NCBI GenBank assembly: GCA_030849465.1
Contig: JARVLF010000006.1
Span: 62,001 to 126,000, forward strand
DNA length: 64,000 bases
From: Moesziomyces globuligerus
Lineage: Eukaryota > Basidiomycota > Ustilaginomycetes > Ustilaginales > Ustilaginaceae
Reading direction: 5' to 3'
The position numbers were made by a program, and so were the translations under genes. The notes beneath the pieces were generated by a model, which was not told where the DNA came from, made no database searches, and worked only from the letters and a program-made list of their open reading frames with translations. Below, one piece after another: positions 1 through 9,451 of this stretch. Each line of letters begins with the position of its first letter. The stretch's first letter is position 1.

Positions 1-2132
1 GCGCAAAGGCCGGAATCGCCGCGATCGCGGGTAGCGACAGCGAGGCGGATCGTTACCAAGTCTCCTCTTCCGGCGAGGCGGATCGGCGAAGCGACAAGAG
101 CGAGAGCGAGCGCAGCGATTTCTCCGTCGCGAGCTCGCGCAGCGCCGCTGCCTGCCGGTCGCGCAAAGACGAGTCGCGACAGCAGGATGCCATGTGCAAG
201 CTCATCCGGCAAAACGCGTTGCACTGCCTCGTGGAGCTCAACCGGCGTCATGCGAATGCGCTCGTCGCACGCTGGGCCGACCTGCTCCCCGATCAACTCG
301 CTGCGCCACCGATGTTGGCGGCGCGTATGTTGGGCAGTGCCGTGGGTGCGTCGCGGCACAACGGTGCTGCGGCGAGTGCGGGTGGCATGTCGCTCTGCAA
401 TTTGATGACGGACGATCCGTCGACGTCGGTGCGGCTTGCAGCGATCGCGGCGCTGGAGAGTGTGCTGACGCACGGAGCGCTGCAGTTGTCCATGGCACAG
501 GAACGCGCCCAGCGCGCGCTCTCGTTTACGTCGCTCTCGTCCCAACTCGCGGGCTGGATCGTCAACATCCGCTCGTATCTGGTGCTCGCGCTGCAGCGTG
601 CAGCGGCGGCCCCGCGCACGCTGGCGAGAGCGGAAGGCAAGGGCGAGGCTTCTGCGTCGTCGTATCCGACCACGCTGGTGACAGCTCTGCTGCGGCTCTC
701 ACGTACGTTTGCCGTCTCCACCGCCCGGGCCAGACTCATCGTGACCAATGCGGCGCTGCTCACCGAGCCGGCCGCGGCTCTCGTCACGCACAGCGATCAG
801 GACGTTCAAGCCGCAGCCAAGCGGCTCGTTGCAACGCTCGCAGCCAGCAAGGACTCGGCTTCGGCGTCCAGCCCGAACAGGCGCAAACCAGCCGCAACCA
901 CAGGCCTGCTCTCCAACGGTACTCAGAGCGCGCCTCCAGATGCGACGCCGGTCGATGTAACACTTCTCCTCAGCCAGAGCGGTGACCTCGACAGCCAGCT
1001 AGCGGAGCGTGCGCTCGGCGCACTCGAGACGGAGCCGCCGAGCTTGGCCGTATGGGCGGCATTCGTCAAGCGGCTGGCCGAATCACCGTCGCCGACACTT
1101 ACGCCGGATGGCTGCTCGCGTCTCACGCCGGTCTGGCAACGGCTCAGCACGACAGCCGGCTCAGGGGATCAGCAGTGCAGCCTTCTGGCCAGCGTCGCGG
1201 ACCTTTTCCGGGCCCTCTCGAGACACGCGGCACTGGCAACGGACACGGCAAGTGGCATTCTTTCGTATGTACAGACATGTTCGCGCGACACGGACGAGGC
1301 GGTGCGTGCCGCGGCGGTGCGTGTGCTCGGCATCCTCGTCCTCCCGCCCGAAACCGTTCCTGCGCCAGACGAAGCCGGGGTCCAGGCGGCGCGAATGCTG
1401 CACGCTGTACTCTGGGGCAGAGACGGCGTGGGCGAGCGAGGCGGGCTGCTGCACGATGCCTCGGGCCTCGTGCGCCAACGCGCAGCATGGGCGCTGTCCA
1501 ACGGCGTCGAGGCGCAGCTGCGCTCTGACCCTGGCCGCGATCTGGCGCTGAGCGAGTGGGTCGCACTGGCGCGCTACTGTCTCACCGCGGGGCGCGACAT
1601 GGAGGCGGTGGCCGTGTCGGCCTGTCGCACGTCGGGCAGCTTGCTCGCCATGCTGCCGGCCGCTACGGACAGCGACGGGCTGGCGTGCGAGCTGGTGGAC
1701 CAGCTGTGCCGGGTGCTGGGCGCGGGCGGCAAGCCGCCGAAATCGCGCTGGAACGCAGCGTCGGCGCTAAGCCGTGCGCTGGGCTCAGAGGCCGTGTTGC
1801 AGCGCGTAGTCGCACAGCCGCCGAGCGAGCGTCTGGACCGCATCGTCGACCTGCTCTGCCTGCAGCTCGACGCCAAGGTGTTTAAGATCCGCGTCAGCGC
1901 CGCGCATGCCCTCGTCGCGCTCGTCGCCGGCACGCACACCGCTCCCTCGTCTCGGAGGGCGGTGCTCGGGCAACAGCGATGTGCGCACATCGAGAGCGTC
2001 GCGCGCACGCGTATGACGCAGCTCAGCGACAATCACGCTGCCGTCATGCAGACCAAAGAAGCTGGGCTGTATATCGACGAACTGCAGCGTCTGCTTCAGA
2101 GCCTCGTCTCCACGCTCTCCACCGGGCCGTAA
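1..2132 (+). CDS. HEAT-repeat protein (HEATR6-like), 3' part only
   Basis: The reading frame is open from the first bases of the window, so the 5' end lies outside; about 709 residues are visible. The first in-frame ATG (192) is probably internal, because the frame upstream of it is already open and contains a Ser/Asp/Arg-rich stretch typical of a linker. The protein is almost entirely alpha-helical and rich in Ala and Leu, with repeated helical pairs such as SVRLAAIAALESVL (about residue 137 of the visible part), AVRAAAVRVLGILV (about 430) and KIRVSAAHALVALV (about 628), the pattern of HEAT/armadillo repeats. The opening segment (IRQNALHCLVELNRRHA) resembles the DUF4042 region of HEATR6. HEAT proteins act as scaffolds; no enzymatic motif is visible. 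Identification as HEATR6 is a family-level inference and less sure than the HEAT assignment. Confidence 0.75.
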   Translation, partial: AKAGIAAIAGSDSEADRYQVSSSGEADRRSDKSESERSDFSVASSRSAAACRSRKDESRQQDAMCKLIRQNALHCLVELNRRHANALVARWADLLPDQLAAPPMLAARMLGSAVGASRHNGAAASAGGMSLCNLMTDDPSTSVRLAAIAALESVLTHGALQLSMAQERAQRALSFTSLSSQLAGWIVNIRSYLVLALQRAAAAPRTLARAEGKGEASASSYPTTLVTALLRLSRTFAVSTARARLIVTNAALLTEPAAALVTHSDQDVQAAAKRLVATLAASKDSASASSPNRRKPAATTGLLSNGTQSAPPDATPVDVTLLLSQSGDLDSQLAERALGALETEPPSLAVWAAFVKRLAESPSPTLTPDGCSRLTPVWQRLSTTAGSGDQQCSLLASVADLFRALSRHAALATDTASGILSYVQTCSRDTDEAVRAAAVRVLGILVLPPETVPAPDEAGVQAARMLHAVLWGRDGVGERGGLLHDASGLVRQRAAWALSNGVEAQLRSDPGRDLALSEWVALARYCLTAGRDMEAVAVSACRTSGSLLAMLPAATDSDGLACELVDQLCRVLGAGGKPPKSRWNAASALSRALGSEAVLQRVVAQPPSERLDRIVDLLCLQLDAKVFKIRVSAAHALVALVAGTHTAPSSRRAVLGQQRCAHIESVARTRMTQLSDNHAAVMQTKEAGLYIDELQRLLQSLVSTLSTGP

Positions 2133-2156
2133 GGATGAAGCTGGCGGGCAGCGCTG

Positions 2157-2429
2157 CTAGGTGTGGCCGGGTTGGTCGCGGAGGGTACGGACGGAGGACC
2201 AGCGGGGCTGCTCGGTCGGTTCGGGCTGTGCGCGCGTGAGGATCGGTCGAGCCTCGTCGTCCGTTGGCTCGTCGTAGCCGCGCGAGCAGGCGGAGCAAGG
2301 GCACGCGATGCACCGGCAAGACTCGCGGCACGTCTGCAGGCATCCGTCAAGGCAGATCGCGGCCACCTCGGCGCAGATACCCACCAGGCCGATCAGCGGC
2401 TCCAGAACGATGCCGATACAGTGCTCCAT
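2157..2429 (-). CDS. Possible small Cys-rich hydrophobic protein
   Basis: A 90-codon ATG frame antisense to the gap between the HEAT protein and the next gene. Its first 50 residues alternate hydrophobic stretches with cysteines (HCIGIVLEPLIGLVGICAEV, then CLDGCLQTC, CRC and CPC), followed by an acidic, proline-rich tail. This pattern resembles the small Cys-rich membrane-associated proteins common in fungi, and is unlike the Arg-rich translations of ordinary shadow frames here. The frame stays open upstream of this ATG to 2624, so an upstream exon or earlier start is possible. I do not recognise a named family. Without transcript evidence this is a tentative gene. Confidence 0.4.
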   Translation of the reverse strand: MEHCIGIVLEPLIGLVGICAEVAAICLDGCLQTCRESCRCIACPCSACSRGYDEPTDDEARPILTRAQPEPTEQPRWSSVRTLRDQPGHT

Positions 2430-2759
2430 CTCGGCGTCCAAGCAGGGATGATGGAGGTGGCACGGTGCGGAGGCGAGGCTGCCGAACGAGCGGCATGGTG
2501 GAACCTGCGCGCTTTCCCCGTCGACTTCCAGCGGAAACTCGTGTGACTCTACGGCGGATTTCTGTGACCAATTTAATTGCCGTCTTTTGTGCGCCTTTTC
2601 GGGGCTGAGCTGGCAGAAAGGCAAAAGGGCAGAGGAGCACAGCCGAGCGGTTTAGGCTGCATGAGCCAACGGGCTTTGATACCCCGCAGCTGATTCGGAC
2701 CCTTGTCGGCCGCTCGCTTCCACGACCATCACCACCATCATCATCAGCTTTGCACCACG

Positions 2760-3347
2760 ATGTTCTCGTGGACTTCGACGATGCTCCTCAGTGCGCGACT
2801 GCTTGTTTGGGCGTGGGTCGTCGTGGCGGTGGGCGCGCAGACGATCTCGCGGCCGCAGCCTTCGCTGCCTGTCGAGAGCTACAGCGACGATCCGCTCGTC
2901 AGCGCCAGCGCGGCCAGCTGTACGCTCCGCTCCATCCTCGCCTCGGAATCGGCGCCGAACCCCATCGGACCGCTGACGGGTCTGCCGGACTGCATGTCCA
3001 TGCCTCAGGCTACCAGCTCGGTCAACGGTCAGTCCCTGCCTTCCTCGGGCATCGCCACCATCTTCGCCTCTTCCACAGCTAGCCCCAACCAGAGCCAAGC
3101 CACTTCGCAAGCCAGTGCAAGCCAGCCAACATCGACTAGGTCATCGTCGACGAGCTCAACGAGCTCGACTGCGACGCAGCCGCAGAGCTCGGCCCCAGCC
3201 CCACAACAGACCAACGCCGCACCAAGCTCAAGGTCCGGCAAGGGCTGGATCGCCAACCAGAACATCGCGCTCATGCTCGTCACCACCTTTGCCCTCCTCG
3301 CCGGCGTCACCTACTTCCTCGACGAACTCCTCACCCTCCTCGTGTAA
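2760..3347 (+). CDS. Ser/Thr-rich secreted or single-pass membrane protein
   Basis: The protein is 195 residues from the ATG at 2760; the frame continues upstream only to a TTG codon with a His run that is unlikely to be translated. Residues 1-27 form a signal peptide (hydrophobic core LLVWAWVVVAVGA). A short domain with two cysteines (SASCTLRSIL and GLPDCMSM) follows, then about 60 residues that are almost all Ser, Thr, Gln and Ala, expected to be O-glycosylated. A hydrophobic C-terminal segment (ALMLVTTFALLAGVTYFL) could be a membrane anchor; it contains Asp and Glu near the end, which argues against a classical GPI signal. The layout is that of a fungal cell-surface protein. The function is unknown. 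Confidence 0.7.
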   Translation: MFSWTSTMLLSARLLVWAWVVVAVGAQTISRPQPSLPVESYSDDPLVSASAASCTLRSILASESAPNPIGPLTGLPDCMSMPQATSSVNGQSLPSSGIATIFASSTASPNQSQATSQASASQPTSTRSSSTSSTSSTATQPQSSAPAPQQTNAAPSSRSGKGWIANQNIALMLVTTFALLAGVTYFLDELLTLLV

Positions 3348-3487
3348 CCCCCGTTTACGCTGTCGAATTATGCGGGCTCAAATGGAATGGCTGGTGTCAA
3401 ACAACGATCGATGCGTGCGAGATGAACTGAGGATCCTCTGATTCGAGAGGCTATAAAAAATTAAACGCAACAAAGGGAAACAACACT

Positions 3488-5269
3488 CTAGAAAGCGTGT
3501 TTGGACATGCCGCGGATCTTGGGTCCCCACTTGTAGAGCAAGAAGGGGACGGGGACCATGACGAGCGCGACGAATCCAAGCAGGGTGGAGGCCCACCTGG
3601 GGTTGAGCGACTCGTACATCTGGACTGCGAAGAGCGGGAAACCGAAACCGGCGGCGGAACGGCAGACGGTGTTTGCAGCGAGCGCGGAAGCGGCGTTGGC
3701 GAGGTAGACGTCGATGAGGTAGTTGAAGACGCCGAGGAAGCAGAAGAGGACGCCGAATCCGATGAAGCTGCCGGCCATCATGGGCGACCAGAAGCTGATC
3801 GACGGATACGAGGTCCAGCCGAACCAGAAGAAGGCGATCACCAGCACGGGTCCGGCGAGCATGATGGGATACAGACGCTCCTCGGGCGGGACGCGGTTGA
3901 CGCCCTCGGCCTTGAGCTTGTCCGCCAGCCGAGCGTACTTGGGGTTGAAGTAGGCGACGTAGAGCGCCACTGCCGCACAGCCTCCGAGGAAGAAGGGCAC
4001 AAACATCACGCCCGAGATGCCCGCATTGAAGCCGTGTCCGACGGTAAAGACGATGGGGTACGCCTCGAAGAGCAGGTAGACGACGCCGTAGACGAACGAG
4101 AGGTAGAAGGTCATGACGAGCAGCATGGGTTCCTGTCCGAGCATGATGAATGGCTTGAGCAGCGTCTTGCTCAGCCTGTCCTTCCACTCGATCTTGACGA
4201 GTTCGATGGGAGCCTTGTAGCGGTCGTCGTTTGTCTCCTTGCGGATCCTGCGCGCCTTTTTGAGCAGGATGATGGGCGCGTACGTCTCGGGGAGCGTGAG
4301 GACGACGAGGACGAGGCAGACGCCCGAGAAGATGGTGCAGACCCAGAAGAGCCACCTCCACGAGGTGCCGCTGACCGAGATGAAGCCCGAGACGATGGGT
4401 CCCAGCGCAGGACCGGCAAAGGGAGCGAGCGAGAAGAGCGAGAGGGCGATGCCACGCGTCTTTGCGTCCCAGAGGTCGGCGATCACACCGCCCGAGTTGG
4501 TGAGGGGCGAGGCGGCAAAGGTGCCGGCGAGGAAGCGGAAGACGAGGATGGAGCCGGTGTTCTGGGAGAGAGCGCAGCCTACGTTGAAGCACGTGTAGAC
4601 GAGCATGGCGCCGATGAAGACGGGGCGGCGACCGTACTGTTCCGAGAGCGGGCCCCAGAGGAGAGGGCCGAGGCAGTAGCCGGCGACAAAGATCGAGAGG
4701 CTGAGCGTGCCGACTTCGCGGCCGAAGCCAAACTGGCGCTCGAGCTGCGGGATGACGCCCGAGGGCGCCGACGAGGTGAAGGTCGAGTTGAGCACGAGGA
4801 GGCCGGCGAGCATGGTGAGGTACCAGCGGTAGGTGCGGGTCCAGGTGAAGGGGTTTTCGCTGTCGTTCTCGCCCTCCCAGTGGACGATGACGACGTCCTT
4901 GCCCGCCTGCGACTGGAAGCGCTCGAGCCTGTTTTCGGTCTCGGCGCGTTCCAGATCGCCACCAAAGGGATGCGAGCCGTCGATGTTCTCGCTGCGCTCG
5001 CGGCGCGAAAAGGTGCGCGTCGCACGCGCCGTCGACGGGTCGGCGCCATCGGCAGGGATATAGTTGGGCGCGGTCTGAGGCGCAAAGCCGACCGTTGCGG
5101 GCGACTTGATCGCCGGAGGAGCTTCCTTTTCCGAGAGCGAGGTGTCGCCGTGTCCAACGGCGGTGGCAGCGTCGCCCGCGCTGGACGAGAGCTTCTTTTC
5201 GAGATCTTGGGATTGGGCCAACGAGGGCGCCGCCGACGAGGCGGGCTCCGTCATCTGGTGGGACGACAT
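3488..5269 (-). CDS. MFS transporter, DHA1 drug/polyamine exporter type
   Basis: A 593-residue intronless protein. The first 140 or so residues are a hydrophilic cytosolic tail, followed by twelve hydrophobic segments beginning near WYLTMLAGLLVLNSTF. MFS motif A is clear between helices 2 and 3 (GPLSEQYGRRPVF), and the motif C region of antiporters appears as PFAGPALGPIVSGF. The NPFTW motif before helix 1 and the LPETYAPIIL segment at the end of helix 6 are typical of the fungal DHA1 family (TPO1/FLU1/CYHR-type), which exports drugs, polyamines or fungal metabolites across the plasma membrane by proton antiport. Substrate cannot be inferred. The long open frame on the opposite strand (3497-5416) is a GC-driven shadow. 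A TATA-like element (tattata) lies about 76 nt upstream. Confidence 0.92.
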   Translation of the reverse strand: MSSHQMTEPASSAAPSLAQSQDLEKKLSSSAGDAATAVGHGDTSLSEKEAPPAIKSPATVGFAPQTAPNYIPADGADPSTARATRTFSRRERSENIDGSHPFGGDLERAETENRLERFQSQAGKDVVIVHWEGENDSENPFTWTRTYRWYLTMLAGLLVLNSTFTSSAPSGVIPQLERQFGFGREVGTLSLSIFVAGYCLGPLLWGPLSEQYGRRPVFIGAMLVYTCFNVGCALSQNTGSILVFRFLAGTFAASPLTNSGGVIADLWDAKTRGIALSLFSLAPFAGPALGPIVSGFISVSGTSWRWLFWVCTIFSGVCLVLVVLTLPETYAPIILLKKARRIRKETNDDRYKAPIELVKIEWKDRLSKTLLKPFIMLGQEPMLLVMTFYLSFVYGVVYLLFEAYPIVFTVGHGFNAGISGVMFVPFFLGGCAAVALYVAYFNPKYARLADKLKAEGVNRVPPEERLYPIMLAGPVLVIAFFWFGWTSYPSISFWSPMMAGSFIGFGVLFCFLGVFNYLIDVYLANAASALAANTVCRSAAGFGFPLFAVQMYESLNPRWASTLLGFVALVMVPVPFLLYKWGPKIRGMSKHAF

Positions 5270-7165
5270 GGGTCTATACGAAGAAGGAGGGACGATGATG
5301 GATGGGAGACGGGGAGGGAGCGCGGTCGGTTCGGACGGCCATGGGTATTATATCGCAGTGCCGACGAGGCTGGGCGAAATCTTCACTCGAGCTGCTATCG
5401 AGCCGGATCGACGTAATTCAATTCCAGCCGGACATTCCTTTCTCCTCGACAGCTGCCCGGATGCCGTCCAACGACGCGCGCTGCGCCATCCAACACCACA
5501 ACACGCCTCAAACAGAAATCAACCAAGAAAAGGGGGGGAAAACCTGTCGAAACAGGCGCAGCAAAACCAAACGAACCAAGCGGCAAACCTGCACATCTGC
5601 GCACACCGACGTGCAGTGCATCGGAGGAATTTACCTCTCGCACATCGTGGCTAAAGTCCGGATGTCTATTCATCCTCGTCGCCGTGTTGGCCTTGCCCAT
5701 GTGCGCAAAAACTTCCATGGAAATTCCGCCGCTGGCCACTCTGCTTCGACGTAACGGTACACTGCACTCTCTGGCCTGGCCTTTGTTCGACGGTTGGACG
5801 GTCCGGGCCGCGTTTGATGCCTCACGCTGCGACGCCGCCACGCCGTCCGAGCTGTCCTGTCCAACTCCCGAGTCCCCTTTGCTCCACCCGGTTAAAGTTG
5901 CAACGCGCTGCCACACGCGCGCCCCTTTTTCTTGCTTTTTGCTCCACGGAGCTGGGATCTCGGCTCGAAGACGACTAGGCCCGACCCCCTTTTCCGCATG
6001 AATGACAGCAGCGGTGTGAGCGTACGCTTTGTCGTCCGGCCGGCCTTGGAGCCGATCGCAATCGTCTTTGCCGTCAAAGCCAACGATTTGTTGGTGTTGC
6101 CGGAAGGTGGCGAGCAGCTGTGCACTTGCCGGCAAATGCAGCCATTACCGCATTTTTTTTTTGGTTTTTGTGTTTTCTTTTGGTGCTCCGACTGACGGGA
6201 CCGATGCCGCGTTCGGAAATGTCGTCATGCCTCCGCTCGCCTGGCCAACACTCAGCCGCGCTCCCCCAGCCGTGTCGGTGGCCGGGTTTATCACGGTCGT
6301 ACAGGCTCCACGTGATCTCCACAACACGAACCAGCACCCAAGGGTGATCACGGATCTTTGCTCTTGCGTACCGACCTTGGCTCTTCATCCTGCACTGCAT
6401 CGAACGGGAACATCGATAATGCAAGCGCACCTACCGGCTCTGAGATGCGTACCGGCTCGCTCGAGATGCCGGACGCGGAAGGGTCTGCACAGTCAGACCT
6501 GATTTGAAGCAAGCCCTGCACAGCAACACGCACCAACCCCTGCAGCAAGCCAGGCCGAAGGTTCGGACTTTGTTGATTCGTACGGCCGCCTCCCAACGTG
6601 GCGTCCGTCTTATCCGTAAGCTCGCACGAAATCGGTCGGCCTCACTCGAAAAATCGCTATCCATGGACCCTTGCCTCTGCCTCATGCGCACGCTGGTATG
6701 CTGACGCGCAAGTCCACGGACGTAATCCACCGGCCACTGGCCTAAAAGTTGAAATTGCTTTCCACTGTCAATTGAGCCTGCAGTTCCCGCGGATAGCCGG
6801 CCCAGTGTCTGAAACTCTTCCGCGGATCCTCTCCAACACCAGCACACGAGCTCTCATGGCACAGCGCCACACAGATCGATGCAGGTCGGAGAATTTCCAT
6901 CGTCGCCACGCAACGTCTTACGTTGCCGAATCCGAGACGGCAGCAGCCTCTGGCTAGGACCCTTGCGCCTCGCCGCGGCTCGCTGTGCTTCCGCGGAACG
7001 CCATCGCTGAGCGAGGGCCGGCTACATGGTACGCGCGAACGCTCCGAACGCCTGCACCGTCTCGCGGAGGCGCACGCGGCTCGACTGTGGCAGAGCGCAG
7101 CGAAGCGAGGTTTCGAGGTGTCAGACGGGCCCTGTTCTTTTCCGCTGCCGAGAGCGCAGCGGCGG
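5270..7165. other. Intergenic region, 1.9 kb
   Basis: Lies between the start of the MFS exporter and the 3' end of the F-box gene. I see no frame with coding character on either strand; the translations are Arg/Ser/Pro-rich shadows. It holds a TATA-like sequence for the exporter near 5345-5351 and a pyrimidine-rich patch with a run of ten T at 6153-6162. The length suggests an extended promoter or an untranslated transcript. Confidence 0.6.
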
Positions 7166-9055
7166 CTACGACTTGACCACGAGCAGCACCTCTGGAAACG
7201 TGCCTGCTGCAGGGTCCCATCGCTTGAGCGTCACGCGCATCGGCGCATCCTCGTCGATGGTCTGAGCCGACTCGGCGGCAGCTGGACTCACCGCTTGCTG
7301 TGTCTTGGCCTCCTTCTCGCCCGTCTCTTGCGCCTCGCCCTGTCCGAAACAGCGTTCGACGAGCCACACGCGGTTGCGGAAGCCGATCTGGCGCAGTCCG
7401 TTGCCGCACGCCACCGGCAGATCGGTGCGACCGGCGTGCTGCAATCGACGCTCCCGATTCGCATCGGTGCACACCTGGGCGATCCACTGGATCTCGTTCT
7501 CGCCCAGACTCGTCTCGGACGACGACGAGGCGAGCAGATGCAGAGTCTCGAGCCGCGGCATCTGGCACAGCAGCGCCGCCAGCCTCGGCAGATCGTCCTC
7601 CCAGATCTGCACCACCAGATCCTGCACGCGGCGGCAGTGCTGCGCGATCACACCGAGCTGGTCGAGCGAGATGCCGATGCCGTGCAGACGCAGCTTGGTG
7701 AGCTGACCGCCACGACTGCCTACCAGACGCGTGAGAAACCAGCTCGGAAGCAACGGCAGATTGCCCGGTGGCGCCGACGTCTTGGGCGCACCATACCGCA
7801 CGCTGCCTTCGGGTGGAGGACCCGAGAAGCGACGAATCCAGTCGCTCGACGTCCATTCGGGTGCTGTACCGGACGCGGTCGGTCGGGAGGAATGCACGTA
7901 CTGTCCGTCGTCGTCGTAGTCAGAATCGTCGTCGTCGAGCTCGTCGAGGTCCACGAGGCCATCGTCGCCCTCGTGCCCGCCGTCCATGGCCGGACGCGAG
8001 CCCGAGCCCGCATAGTGCGTCAGCTCCTCGAGCGCGTCGGCGTGCTCGATGAGCCTGGCAAAGTCGGTGTAGAACTCGTGCAGCGACGTGGCGGACAGCG
8101 AGCGCGAGCCGGACGACGACGACGACCGCGGATACGTCAGCGACAGCAACCGCAGCGACGCCGCGTACGGATGCAGCAGGCCGACGTCGCGCGCCTGGAT
8201 GTTGAGTCCCTCCATGGCAAGATCCCGAACTCCCTCGCCACTCGAAGCGGCACTGCGCAGGATGGCTTCGATCCCGCGCCCCGTCACAGCGCGGCAGCCC
8301 GCGAGCGACAACCGCCGCAGATACCGCAGATGCGGCGCCATCGCCATCAGCATCGCATCCGTCAGATGCGGCGAGTGCTGACACAGAATACTCAGGCTCC
8401 GTAGCCCTGTAGGATGTCCGTGTGGCTCTCGGACGCTGAGACCTGCCATTTCGGAGGCCAGAGCGGTGGTGCCGTCATCGGACCCCAGGATGAGCTTCTG
8501 GGCGAGGTCAACGATGCCGCGCAGCGTCGCTCTTTCGGGCAAGATGAAGCTTAGCGCCTCTATGCTGAGCGGCGCATGCTTGACGAGCGTTTGCGTCGTC
8601 CACAGACGAGCATCCCCAGCGAGCTCGAGCCTCCTCAGCTTGGGCGACGAGCTGAGGAGCGTCGGCAATAGCCGGTCGTTGAGACTGCCCGCCCGGGTCC
8701 ACACGAGCTCTTCGAGGTTGGTCGCATGCCGAAACGTAGTCTCGATGTCGATCTCGAGCTTCTCGAGGCGCTCGGCGTCGAGGCCAAACGGAAACACGCG
8801 CAGCTCGACGACCCTGACGAGGCGGCAAAGCTGCGGCTGACTGCCGAGGCAGGCGAAGACGAGTTTGAGGCGCGTCTGGTCGCGCAGGAAGAGGCGCTCG
8901 TAGAGCAGCGGCGTGGCGATGTCGTGAAAGAGCCGGCAGACGAGCGCACATGCTGCTAGGTCGCGCACCCGATGCTGCAGGTACGAGAGGATCGGCTCCA
9001 GAAGATCCAGCGGCAGCAAGCCGAGCAGACCCAAACTGCCCTTGTGCGAGCCCAT
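7166..9055 (-). CDS. F-box / LRR-like protein
   Basis: A 629-residue intronless protein. An F-box is visible near the N-terminus (about residues 12-55: LPLDLLEPILSYL, then ACALVCRLFHDIATPLLY), followed by leucine-rich helical and strand units of the LRR type (LEELVWTRAG, SPKLRRLELAG, LRYLRRLSLAGCRAVTGRGI). Such proteins bind Skp1 through the F-box and recruit substrates to an SCF ubiquitin ligase through the LRR region. A very acidic insert around residues 365-395 (EL-DDDDSDYDDD) interrupts the repeats and is probably a disordered loop. The substrate is not inferable. The long plus-strand frame at 6923-8404 is a shadow of this gene. Confidence 0.85.
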   Translation of the reverse strand: MGSHKGSLGLLGLLPLDLLEPILSYLQHRVRDLAACALVCRLFHDIATPLLYERLFLRDQTRLKLVFACLGSQPQLCRLVRVVELRVFPFGLDAERLEKLEIDIETTFRHATNLEELVWTRAGSLNDRLLPTLLSSSPKLRRLELAGDARLWTTQTLVKHAPLSIEALSFILPERATLRGIVDLAQKLILGSDDGTTALASEMAGLSVREPHGHPTGLRSLSILCQHSPHLTDAMLMAMAPHLRYLRRLSLAGCRAVTGRGIEAILRSAASSGEGVRDLAMEGLNIQARDVGLLHPYAASLRLLSLTYPRSSSSSGSRSLSATSLHEFYTDFARLIEHADALEELTHYAGSGSRPAMDGGHEGDDGLVDLDELDDDDSDYDDDGQYVHSSRPTASGTAPEWTSSDWIRRFSGPPPEGSVRYGAPKTSAPPGNLPLLPSWFLTRLVGSRGGQLTKLRLHGIGISLDQLGVIAQHCRRVQDLVVQIWEDDLPRLAALLCQMPRLETLHLLASSSSETSLGENEIQWIAQVCTDANRERRLQHAGRTDLPVACGNGLRQIGFRNRVWLVERCFGQGEAQETGEKEAKTQQAVSPAAAESAQTIDEDAPMRVTLKRWDPAAGTFPEVLLVVKS

Positions 9056-9451
9056 CGATGGGAAGGAGCGACAACGCGAGCAGGGCGACCAGCACCCAGT
9101 CTACGCTCGTCTGGCCTGGCTACGAGACCATGCAAGGATCAAGCGAACGAGGTAAAGGTGTGGTGGGTTTGCAGATGGAAGCGATTTTGCACGCGAGCCC
9201 GACACCAAGGCCGAGAAGAGCGCCAAGTCGGCGTCGTCTCAGCGCACATGTGGAGGTTTCCACCTCTGCCGACAGCACGGTCCACACCTCGCCCTCGCAA
9301 CCATCGCACTCACGGGTCTCAGACCTCCTCGAACATGGTCCTCATAGGCTTGGCACACACGCTTGGCTCCTCACCAAGGACACTGCGGGAAAAGGAGAAA
9401 CAACTCGGATTCAGGCCACAGGAGCGTCTAGCTCTAGAGGTGCGATCTAGA
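9056..9451. other. Intergenic region, promoter of the F-box gene
   Basis: About 400 bases between the F-box start and the 3' end of the hydrolase gene, both on the minus strand. No credible coding frame or clear TATA element was seen. Confidence 0.5.

Noticed and set aside
2703..2759. His-run extension at the start of the Ser-rich membrane protein
   Set aside because: Begins with TTG, not ATG; the ATG at 2760 begins directly at a signal peptide.
3497..5416. 639-codon open frame on the plus strand
   Set aside because: Antisense to the MFS exporter; Glu/Arg/Gly-rich shadow.
5395..6135. 246-codon minus-strand frame upstream of the MFS exporter
   Set aside because: No domain, poor codon character, and it covers the likely promoter.
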